Source: Amoebophrya sp. A120 (lineage: Eukaryota > Sar > Dinophyceae > Syndiniales > Amoebophryaceae). From it: a DNA stretch of 64,000 nucleotides. Shown here one piece after another: positions 45,401 through 57,400 of this stretch. Within the stretch, counting starts at the first letter, position 1. Each line of letters begins with the position of its first letter. The notes under the pieces were generated by a model. That model was not told the DNA's origin. It did no database searches and saw only the letters and a program-made list of their open reading frames with translations. The position numbers and the translations under genes are program-made. The DNA is taken from the NCBI GenBank assembly GCA_905178155.1, contig CAJINV010000002.1, positions 4,527,538-4,591,537 on the forward strand. The letters are read 5' to 3'.

Positions 45401-48400
45401 ACAATTGTTGGACAGCGAGGCGCTGCAGGGGCTTATGCATTGCAAAAGTATCGTACTCGTATAAATGCATTACAAATTTCTTCAGCATGAGAAATAAAAT
45501 TTGTAATGCGGATTTACCTTTAAAAAAAAATTTGTAATGCCTGATTGCAAGAATACGAGTACTTTTGCACGGCATAGGGCTCTTCGACACGCAAATCCCC
45601 TGGTGCGAGGACGAGTGTGATCCGAAACCGAGCTGCTGGACAAAGTGTTTCGATGCTGTAGATGACTACTGCGTGCACACACTGATCACACACTGCTGCT
45701 TTCTAAACTATGACGTAGGGGACGAAGAGGAGGAGTATTGGAACGAACTGCAAAAACGAAAGCAGGGGCCACAGCTGCAGGGGGGAAAAAAGTTGTATCC
45801 GGGTGAGATGGCCGGCACCTCCTCTAACCCGCTCGGCACCAGCAGCACGTACCTCAGTTCGCGGGAAGAATACCAGTCCGGACAGGACTACAATACATAC
45901 CGCCGCGTGTGCGAGTTTGTGTTCCGCACCCCACTTGACGCCTATGTCGCGCTGGATGAGTATAGGGAGCGGCGCAACAACAAGATCTCTTGGCTCTTAT
46001 GCAATGCAAAAGCACCGTACTAGCGTAAATTGCATTACAAGTTTTCTCAGCATGACAAATGCAATTTGTAATGCTGTTATAGATACCTTGGGAAGAAGAT
46101 TTGTGTTTGTCATGCATATTTGCAATTAGTACGAGTGCAGTGCGTTTGCACATTATAGCTCTACGACGACGGCAAATGCGTTTCGGTGCACCACCACACG
46201 CTATCCAGTGCAAATATGTCTGGGTCTGGGAAGTTGCGAGGTTTGTCATGCCAGTCTGGCATGACTCTGAACTTTGTGTTGCGTCACCGAAAAGATCTCC
46301 TCGTGTCTGTCATGCAAAAACGCAGTTTCTCATGCGGAGTACGCAACTCAAAACCACGGAAAAACTTGTCATGCTTGGCAGCGCATTAAAGTGTGTTCCT
46401 TATTCCCTTCCTTGCATCACAAGTTTCCAGACCCAGACATATTTGCAATGCATACACGCGCCTGCAGAGCAAAACGCTGAACTTGAACTGGATCGCCGGC
46501 ATGCTACCGTACTACGAGAAATTCAAAAGCAAGAACACTTTGTCGCCCCTGTACGACCAGAGCACCAACCAGGACGCCTTGTCCGACGAAGGCATTGGAT
46601 ATCAGAGTGCACAACTCTCCCCCCCCGACATAATTTACGCAGTTCGCTCCGGCTACAGTGATCTACTTAACCTTCATTTTTGATTTTACATTGCAATATG
46701 ATTGCATGAACAGCAATACAAACACCACCACACGTGAAGCCTGTGCATGGCAAATTCATGCGCCTAGTGTAACTAGTATTGTTTGGGCTCCCTCCGGTGG
46801 AGTGATCTGTCATGCAAACAGTGTCACAGGGAAGCACTTGGACGATTTGGGGTTTTGCAAATTACAAATAAGGGGATGAATGGGGAGTTGTGCACTGTCA
46901 TATTGGTCCTCCGGAACATGCTTCTGGTGCTGCGCCGGGGGAAGAAATGGGTGGACATCCAGATGGTTTTATCGACAAAAGCGGAATCATTTTCAGCAGT
47001 ACTGTTGCTGTTCCTGCGACCAACCAAACATCAAACACATCTTCGAGGACGACGACCAGCGCTTCTACTGGGAGGAAAAAAAGAGGACGTCAGGATAGTA
47101 CTTCTAAACGGGCTGTTGTTGTTCCCTTCGCAAAGCAGCGGCACGGGTTGCCGGCCAAGGAAAGAAATCGGCTGCTATATGGATTGCAAAAGAAAAAGTA
47201 TTGTACTCGTATAAATGCATTACAAATTTATCTCCCAGTATGAGAAATAAAATTTGTGATGCGGATTTAGCCTAAGAAAAAGATCTGTCATGCAGCATGA
47301 TTGCAATTGAACTACGAACGATTACGATACTTTAGCACAGGATATGCTACTCTACTCCGCGATTCGGGACATGAATCCGTTTATTCACCGGAGCATGCTT
47401 CATAGTTGGCAGCTCGCGCACCAGAAGGACGCACAGGTGCAGGAAGACCGGCTGAATCAAGAACTGACGAAATATGCTGAACAAAAACGTCCCCACATCG
47501 TCCCCAGAGTTGCACTTGTCATGCAAATTTGCAATGACAAGAACACTTGTAATGCGCATCCCCATGTTGTTGAGAGGCTGATTTTCCATCGTGCGATGTA
47601 TCGCATTCGCGCCTGTGATGCTCTAAACAGCATGAGGAGATCCTTTTGTGATGCGGCTGTCCTTCGTAACCTGCACTGCAATTCAAGAGCGAAAAACTTG
47701 TCATGCGTGAGACCTAAAACTTCAGGATTTGTGTTGCAGACTTCCCAACTTAAGTGTGAAAAAATGGGGACGTCTTTACTCAGGATGCGAAAACCCTTTT
47801 TCGCGAGGACGACGTCGCCGCAGAAAAAGCCACGAAAAAATACGTGCAGACGCACATATCAACTGCAAATATGTCTGGGTCTGGAAGATTCTAAACTTGT
47901 GATGCTGTCTCTGGATTCTAAAAAAATTTGCATTGCATGACCAGCAAGAGGACGCCACATATGCTACGCGGTGGAGAGGGCATTTTTCATGCGGTAGAGG
48001 CATCACAAAGCCCTCTAAAAATCTGTCATGCTGGAGCATGCATCACAGACATCAAGGGTCATACAAAATATGCATGACAAACCTGGCAAGCTTCCAGACC
48101 CAGACACTTTTGCAGTTGATAGCACATGATGGATGACAACGCGGCCGCAGAGGAGCAAGCGGAGCAGGTATGAAAGTGCACAACTCGCCCTCCCCCTCAT
48201 TTGTCATGCAAAATACCCAATCCACCCATTGCCTCTTGGCACTGTTTGCATGGCAAGTCCTGGTAGCCCAGATCGCACTACACTCCAGTGCAAATTTGTG
48301 ATGCAAATCCGGCACTCTTGCTGATGCTTGTATTGCCTTTTATGCTAAACAAATGATGGGGAGGGGGAGTTGTGCACTGTCATAGCAGGACCTGGCAGAC

Positions 48401-51400
48401 GAAAAGCAAGCAGGAAGTAGTAGAACCTCTAGGAGTATTACAGGTGAAAATAAAGAGCAGGATGAAGCAGAAGAAATTGCCGCCGCGACTAACCAAACGA
48501 GTACTTCTACAGGGCTCGAGCATGCCGTCCAGCCGGTTACTGTCGTCACGAAGAGAAGCGAAAAGGACGTCGGCAGCGACTCAGATAGTAGCAGCACCGA
48601 GGAAGAGGAGGACGACGAACAAGACGATGCAGTTTTCTCGGCGGAGAAGTGCTACTTGTCGTACAACGAGAGAAGAGAGATGCTCGGCAGAAGCAAAAAG
48701 ACGAAAAGCTTTCTCCAGGAGGGATCGTCTGGATCTGGTACTACTAGAGCAAGTAGATCTAGAAGATCATCTTCTTCTCAAGGTCGTGGGAAAAACAAAA
48801 AGAAGAAGAAAAAGAAACCGAGATTCGCGGTCGAGGAGTGCCTCACGTACCGAGATCTGTACTCGGTCTGCGACCAGGGGACGGTGCACTGCAGCTTTGA
48901 CCAGGACATGCTGTTCCCAATCTGCATGTCGGCCATTGCCAATGTGGGCGCGGTATCCTGTGCAAAAGTATCGTGCTCTTACTAATTGCGTTTATGCATT
49001 ACAAACAAGGTCCGAGCACGGGGACAGAGTGGTCCCCGTGCGGCGACCTTCGTTCCGGCATTTGTCCGCGCGGTGGCACTGGGCAGGCAGGTCGCCTGCA
49101 GCTAGGTATCTCGGTGCGCCTTGCACTCACTGACCCGCGACGGGCCTGCGGACGCGGCCCCCTTGCTTGCGCGCACTAGGTTCATTAGCCTGCCGCGCGC
49201 AAAGATAAAAGTAAGAAACGAAGAAACTGGCGCGCGCCGGGTCTGGAGCCGGCCCCCAGGTCATGACGCGGCGACGGAGTCCCCGCACTGCCCTAGGGCT
49301 TTTCTCTGCCCCTTCCATCCTTGGCCGCGCGGTGTGGTGTCCGGGGAGTGTTCCTTCGCAGCTAGCCCCTAGCCATGACGCGGGGACCGAGTCCCCGCGC
49401 TGGCCTAGGGCTTTCGCCCCTTGGCCGCACGGTGCCCAGGAAACGCTCACAGCTGGCCCCTAGGCCATGGCGCGGGGACCGAGTCCCCGCGCTGGCCTAG
49501 GGCTTTCGCCCCTAACTTGGCCGCACGGTGTCGCCGGGGAGCGCTCGCAGCTAGCTGGCCCCTAGGCCATGGCGTCAGTCGGAGGGCCCCGGGGCCATTT
49601 TGGGCGCTAAAAAATTGCTAAATTTTGCGCGATTTTTAAAAAACCCGGAAGCCGGCGCGTGATGAAGGGCGCCGCCTTTTCCAAGCCGGCCCCGTTTGGG
49701 CATTGGTGGCGGGTGGTTGCCTGCCCCGCCCCGGTAGCTGCGCGCAGGGGGCCCGCGTAATATTTCGCGCGCTCTCGGGCCGCCTCCCCTCCGCCCCCGA
49801 GAGGCTTCGCGCGGGGCCGCGTTGGTTTTCGGGTTTCGCTGATTTTCCGCAGCCGCGAATTCCTTGCGTTGTCCGTTTCCTTTGTGGGCCACCGGGGCGC
49901 CCGGCCTTGGCAAGCATCACGCCGGCGGGCGGCCTGGCGAGCGCGGCCCCCCGTGTCTTTCCCGGCTCGGGCCCGATGGGTGCCCGATGTCGGTAGGAGG
50001 TTGCTCTGCCCCGGGTATTTTTTGGGTCCCGGCGCCGGGGATGTTTCGGCCCTTTGGTTAGCAGAAGGCGCGCGACCAGAGTCGCGCAAAAGGTCCGGGC
50101 ACAACCATTGTCGCATCCTTCGCGAACTGCTAAAACGGCCGCTAAATCCGGACCACAGGCGTTTTGGGAAGGATTTTGCGTTTTCGCAGGTTTTGCGGAA
50201 GGTCCCGGGCCCTTCGCGGACCGTACCGCCGCCCTTCTCCAGCAGAAATTTAGCAGGGTTTTTAGCAGGCATTTTTAGCACCCAAATTTAGCAGGATTTT
50301 TAGCAGGGATTTTTAGCACCCAAATTTAGCAGGTTTTTTAGCAGGATATTTAGCACCCCAAAAATAGCAGCATATTTAGCAGCAAAAATAGCAGGCATTT
50401 TAGCAGGTCCTAAAATTTGCCGTGTATTCGGGACCTCGCGGTCGTGTTCTCTGCAATGGCCGAAAGAATGCCGGCTAAGGTTTTGCATCGGGGGCGTGGC
50501 TCCTTAATGAAAAAGGGGCGAGCCGGCTCCTTTGATTTTGGGGCCGCGGCAGTGGGTTATCTGGCTCGGGCCGCGGGGTGTGTCGTTCCTTGTGTTGCGC
50601 ACCCAGTACCGAAACCCGGCGCCCCACCGCGCCCCCGCCGGGCGCCTCTGTTGCCGCCCTAGCGCCGTTCCTTGGGAAGGGTTCTGGCTTGGCACTTTGA
50701 AAAAATAAGACAAAAAATAGCGCGAATTTAGCAGGCCCAACCGCCCCGGGCCCTCCGACCGAATGGCGCGGGGACCGAGTCCCCGCGCTGGCCTAGGGCT
50801 TTCGCCCCTTGGCCGCAAGGTGTCCGGGAAGCGCCCGCAGCTGGCCCCTAGGCAATGACGCGGGGACAGAGTCCCCGGCCGCGCGCGCTGGCCTAGGCAG
50901 GGCTTTCGCCCTTTGGCCACACGGGGCCACGAGAAGTGCTGCGAGCTAGCCCCTAGGCCGTTGCGCGGGGACCGAGTCCCCGCGTTGCCCTAGGGGTTTC
51001 GCCCCGCCCTTGGCCGCGCGGTGTCCGGGAAGGATGGAAGCGCGCACAGCTGGCCCCTAGGCCATGACGCGGGAACCGGGTCCCCGCGCTGGCCGAGGGC
51101 TTTCGCCCCTTGGCCACACGGATTCACGGGGAGTGCTGCCTCCAAGCTTGCTAGCCCCTAGGCCATGGCGCAGGGAACGGGCCCCCGCGCTGGCCTACGG
51201 CTTTCGCCCCTTGGTCGCACGGTGTCCGGGACGCGCTCAGTCACAGCTGGCCCCTAGGCCATGACGCGGGGACCGAGTGCCCGCGCTGGCCTAGGGCTTT
51301 CGCCCCTTGGCCGCACGGTGTCCGGGAAGCGCTCAGTCAGACCTGGCCCCTAGGCCATGACGCGGGGACCGAGTCCCCGCGCTGGCCTAGGGCTTTCGCC

Positions 51401-54400
51401 CCTTGGCCACAAGATGTCCGGGAAACGCCCACAGCTGGCCCCTAGGCCATGACGCGGGGACCGAGTCCCCGCGCTGGCCTAGGGCTTTCGCCCCTTGGCC
51501 ACATCGTGTCCGGGAAACGCCAACAGCTGGCCCCTAGGCCATGACGCGGGGACAGAGTCCCCGCGCTGGCCTAGGACGTTCGATCGCCCCTTGGCCGCAC
51601 GGCGCCCGGGAAGCGCTCACAGCTGGCCCCTAGGCCATGACGCGGGGACCGAGTCCCCGCGCTGGCCTAGTGCTTTCGCCCCTTGGCCGCACGGTGCCCG
51701 GGAAGCGCCCAAAGCTTGCCCCTAGGCCATGACGCGGGGACCGAGTCCCCGCGCTGGCCTAGGGCTTACTTTCGCCCCCCCCTTGGCCAAGCCGTGTCCG
51801 GGTAACGCCAAAAGCTGGCCCCTAGGCCATGACGCGGGGACCGAGTCCCCGCGCTGGCCTAGGACTTCCGCCTCTTGGCCGCACGGTGTCCGGGAGGGAA
51901 GCGCCAAAAGGTGGCCCCTAGGCCATGACGCGGGGACCGAGTCCCCGCGCTGGCCTAGGGCTTTCGCCCCTTGGTTGCACGGTGTCCGGGAAGCGCTCAG
52001 TCAGAGCTGGCCCCCAGGCCATGACGCGGGGACCGAGTCCCCGCGCTGGCCTAGGGCTTTCGCCCCTTGGCCGCAAGATGTCCGGGAAACGCCCACAGCT
52101 GGGCCCTAGGCCATAACGCGGGGGCCGAGTCCCCGCGCTGGCCTAGGATTTTCGCCCCTTGGCCACATCGTGTCCGGGAAACGCCAACAGCTGGCCCCTA
52201 GGCCATGACGCGGGGACCGAGTCCCCGCGCTGGCCTAGGACGTTCGCCCCTTGGCCGCACGGCGTCCGGGAAGCGCTCAAAGCTGGCCCCTAGGCCATGA
52301 CGCGGGGACCGAGTCCCCGCGCTGGCCTAGGGCTTTCGCCCCTTGGCCGCACGGTGTCCGGGAAACGCCCAAAGCTGGCCCCTAGGCCATGACGCGGGGA
52401 CCGAGTCCCCGCGCTGGCCTAGGGCTTTCGCCCCCCCCTTGGCCACGCCGTGTCCGGGAAACGCCAACAGCTGGCCCCTAGGCCATGACGCGGGGACCGA
52501 GTCCCCGCGCTGGCCTAGGACTTCCGCCCCTTGACCGCACGGTGTCCGGGACGGAAGCGCCCACAGGTGGCCCCTAGGCCATGACGCGGGGACCGAGTCC
52601 CCGCGCTGGCCTAGGGCTTTCGCCCCTTGGCCGCACGGTCTCGCGTGGCAGACTGGACGTCGGGCCCAAACCTCATACGACAAAGTCCGAAAGTTTGGCC
52701 GGGGTGTGTCCGAAAGTCTGCCCGGGGTGTGTCCGAAAGTCTGCCCGGGGTGTGTCCGGGGTGTGTCTGGGGTATGTTCGGACTTTATGCCTGGGGTATG
52801 TTCGGGGGTCTGTCTGGGGTATGTCTGGGGTGTGTCTGGGGTGTGTCTGGGGTATGTTTATACCCCACCTGTTGGCTTTTCGGCAAAATATTGTAGTCCG
52901 CCCGTGATTGAGGAGCATTTGCATACCCCTGACACACCCCCGAACACACCCCCGAACATACCCCTCGCATGCATTTTTGACCAGCTGCTGCAGTTTAGAT
53001 AGTAATCTTTTTTTCAAGGCAAATCCGCATTACAAATTCAATTTGTAATGCTAAGCCAATTTGTGATGCATTTATACGAGTACGATACTTTTGCAGTTCA
53101 TACGCGGAGGCAACCTTTGACGAGACCACTGGGGTCCGCCGCGCGGAGCCAGCCTATGAATTGCAAATATGTCTGGGTGTGAAAGAATGCCGAACTTGTC
53201 ATGCAGGTTTTCCATGGCCCATAAGGTCTGATATGTAGGACATAGCATGACAGATTCTGTGAGAGTTCTACCATGCCTATCCTGCATGAGAAACTGCCTG
53301 TCGGTTAGGTCAAAAGTGGACAGCATTTGGTAATCGTGCAACACAGATTTTTGCATGATTCAGTGTTAGCATGACAAGTTGCAGAGTTCCAGACCCAGAC
53401 ATATTTGCAATGCATACAGTCACTTGGCTAGCGATCTCGCATGTGTTAAAGAAACAGAACGTGTACTCCATCTCGCACATGAACAGCCTGGTCCTGGAAA
53501 CCTTGCTGGATTCCCGGGTGTGGGCGTTGGGGAAGCAGCGGTTTGGCCGAAGGGCCTTCGAAAAGTACTTGGGGATTATGTCCCGGGCCGTTTCCCCCAT
53601 GCGGCTCCTTTGTCCGGCCAGCATGGTGATGCGCCACGACGCGAAGCAAGGCTCGACGCAACTGATGCACGAAAAGGTGCGAAACCGGGTCCGCCTGTAC
53701 GGTGCGCGCACGATGAAGACGATGATGTATACGATTCTGCTGTCGATTATGGAGGAGCTGGTCTTCAAGTTTGCCTTGTCGTTCGTGGGGGCTGCCGTTT
53801 TGCTGGTATGCATTGCAAATGTGTCTGGGTCTGGAAGGATGGAACTTGTCATGCTGCGTCTCGATCACAAAGAAATCTGTGTTGCATGAACGCCAAGAGC
53901 TGCCTAATTCTCGCTAGGCAATAAAAGGCCGGCCTCTCATGCGGAATAGGCATGAGGAAGGTCGCGCAGAATTTGTTATGCTTTTGTGTGCATGCCAGAC
54001 CATGCGTGCGGTCCGCGAGATACATGACAAATCTCACACTCCTCCAGACGCAGATATATTTGCATTTGATTGCTGGCTAGTCCCAACGACCCCATCACAC
54101 AGCTCACCATGCGCGGCATATGGGATTCTCAAACGTTCCAGTCTCAACTGTTACATGATTTTTTGTCATGCAAAATGAGCATCAACATCCACAAGATGAA
54201 GCTACTTCGCATGACAAATTTTGGACAGGCTAGACAGCGCCTAAACCTGTGCGGAATTTGTAATGCTACAGGTGTAGCGCCCTCCCTGCTTTGACTTTTG
54301 CCATTCTTGCATCACAAAATCATGTACCGCTTGAGAATGTAACAGTTGAGAACGCCATACGGCATCCACCAAGGCTGGGACGTGGCCACGCAGCACAATG

Positions 54401-57400
54401 TATCCAATGCAACTATGTCTGGGTCTGGAAGAATGCAAGTTTGTGATGCTTCATGCTTGTCTCACATAACTCTTGAACCTGTAATGCGTGAGCAGGAAAA
54501 GAACCTTTTGCCTGTCATGCAAAAACGTAGTTTGTCATGCGGAAAGCGAATCACAAAGAAGGAGCCCAGAAACTTGTCATGCGTGGCTGGCTATTGCAGT
54601 GTCAGTCCCCACTACAATTCATAAATTAGCATCACAAAAAATTTCCAGATCCAGACGTATTTGCAATGCATACAATGTCGGCGCGGGCGGAGAGCTGCTG
54701 CGGGGCGCCGCGCACAGCCACCTATGAGTTGCAAAAGCATCGTATCGTATGAATGCAATACAAATTTCATCTTCAGCATGATAAATGAAATTTGTAATGC
54801 GGGTTTACCTTGAGAAAAAGATTTGTAGTTGCAAGACTTGCATTTATACGAGTACGATACTTTTGCACAGGATACCACCTGCCATCCACCTACACCAACG
54901 GGGCTGCCGGCGCGACGGGGGGTGGTGCATCTTCACAGGCGGCCGCCATCCCGGGGATAGACCATCAAAACGCCCACGACTTATACAGTGGGGCCTCCGC
55001 GGTCCCCCTATGAATTGCAAAAGTATCGTAGTACTCGTATAAATGCATTACAAATTTCCTCAGCATGAGAAATAAAATTTGTAATGCGGATTTACTTTAT
55101 AGAAAAAGATTTGTAATGCATGACTGCGCATACGAGTGCGATACTTTTGCACAGGATACCCCCACCCCCACCACGATTACGGTATGATGGCGCTGCACGG
55201 GGTATCCTAAGTAAAAACGTACCCACCTCAGAGTTGTCATGCAAATGCGCAATGACAGGAACATTTGTAATGCGCATCTCCGTGAGAGTCATTTCCAATT
55301 GTGTTTTGGCATTTGTCATGCTGTAAACAGCATGAGAAGGTGGGTTTGTCATGCGGCATCCCTTGCCAACCACCACTACGCTGCAGATGGAAACTTGTCA
55401 CGCACCGCTCCCAAGAAAACTTCGGGGATTTGTGTTGCAGATTTACCAACTTGACGATGGGGCGAGGACATTTTTGCTCAGGATACGGGGCCCACGCGCC
55501 CACCGCTCACGGGTTCGCCAGTGGCCACGCCACTGCGGCCCTGGGTGCCGCTCATCATGGTGGCGCTGCAACATTGGCACAGGGCGGCGCCGGGCTGAAG
55601 GTATCCACCGTAAATTTCCAGTACACGTACAGATGCAGTCCCTCCATGACAAAACTTGGCTTCGGTCCTAGGTTAGCATGACAAGTTTTACACGTACAAA
55701 TTGGTGAAATTTGTGATGCATCTTGTACATGTACGGGAAATTTGTATTGCATAGAAGGTTGCAGCTTTGCACAAGGGAGCGGCGTCGTCGTTGGCGGGTC
55801 ACAGCGGCCTGTACCACGGGAATTTTCTGTATAATCTGATTCAGCACAGCTTTCAAACTTCGGGGGTGATGATGTCGATCGGGCTACCGGTCCCCATCCT
55901 GACCGGGATCACCTGGGTCTCGGTGTTGATCGCCGTGTCTGTGGTCCAGAACCTGCTGATGCGGCTGAAAATGTCGATTCTGGAGCTATCGATGGGGCGG
56001 GACGACTTTCACTTAACTTTGAAACGGTCCGGGTTTCGCTCCATCAGAAAGCGCGTGCACCTCCTATGCATTGCAAATATGCCTGGGTCAGGAAGATTGC
56101 GAGATTTCTCATGCTAGTTTGGCATGACTCTGAACTCTGTATTGCGTGGCCACGAAGACCTCCTCTTCTCTGTCATGCAAAAACGATGTTTCTCATGCGG
56201 AATACGCAACACAGAGCCACAAGAAAATCTGTCATGCTTGGCGGTGCATTACAGTGCGCTTTCTGGTGTTCACTGACATGCATCACAAGTAGTTTCCAGA
56301 CCCAGACATATTTGCGCTTGATACCTCCGCACGCGGCACCACGAATACGACAGGGAGGGGAACTATGAGAGTGCACAACCCCCCTTCCCCCTCATTTGAA
56401 TTTGTACGGCCTGGCCAGCAATACAAGCGCCAGCAAGAATGCAGGTTTTGCATGACAAAAAATTTGCTCAGGAGTGTAGTGCTATTTGGGCTTCCACCAG
56501 AATTTGTCATGCATAGTAGTGACACGAGGGAAACAAGCGTGGAGTTGGTATTTTGCATGAGAAATGAGAACGAGGGGGTGGAGTAGTTGTAGTGCACTCT
56601 CATAGGAACTTGCTGGATGCCAATGGGAGACCGGTCCCACATATCAACTGCAAAAATGTCTGGGTCTGGAAGATTAGAACTTCCCTTGCTAAATCTAAAT
56701 GATGCAAAAATCTGTATTGCGTGAGTGGCAAAAGCTGTGCCCTTTTGACCAAGTTGAGCGGTAGTTTCTCATGCAGGAGAGGCATGATAGAGACCTCAGA
56801 GAATCTGTCATGCTGTTTCTCGCATTCCAGACCTCATTGGTCATGGAAAACCTGCATCACAAATCTTGCATTCTTCCAGATCCAGACCCAGACACGTTTA
56901 CACTTGATACCACACCACGAGGCCGAGGCGCACCGTCGAACTGTATCAAATGCAAATATTTCTGGCTCCGGAAGAGGAGAAGTTTGTCATGCACATTTTC
57001 CATGATTCGTGATGTCTGTGATGTATGCCTTAGCGTCACAGATTTTTTGAGCGCTTCTCGATGCGCATCCCGCATGACAAATTATGCCCTCCCCGCGTGG
57101 CCAAATTTGACGCCCCTTGCTGCTCATGCAATACAGATTTTTTTTAACATCCAAATGCAGCATCACAAGTTGCACTCTTCCAGACCCAGATCGATATTTG
57201 CAATGCATCAACTGCGGAAGCACACAACTTCGGCTTCCACCACGAGGCCAAGCACTTCATATGACAGCGCACAACTCTCCCTCATTTGTCATGCAAAATA
57301 CCTAATTCACGTCTTGTCTTTATTTAAGCACTCTACGCATCCGCATGACCAGTTCAAGTTTTGGACGCCCAAACAGGACTACAATCCATTTACAACGGAT

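Larger units (their letters stand above)
48954..53102 (-). mobile_element. Giant family A introner with a 4-kb GC-rich insert
   Basis: The left arm (48954 to about 49005) and right arm (about 53004-53102) match a reverse family A copy, with TSD CGCGG at 48949-48953 and 53103-53107. Between them lie about 4 kb of GC-rich satellite. Removing 4154 bases keeps frame (AIANVGA to EATFDETT). Confidence 0.9.

Noticed and set aside
49257-52650. Protein-coding repeats (for example APWPHGAREA) in the satellite
   Set aside because: Frames are open through the unit by composition only, unit lengths are not multiples of three and shift frame from copy to copy.
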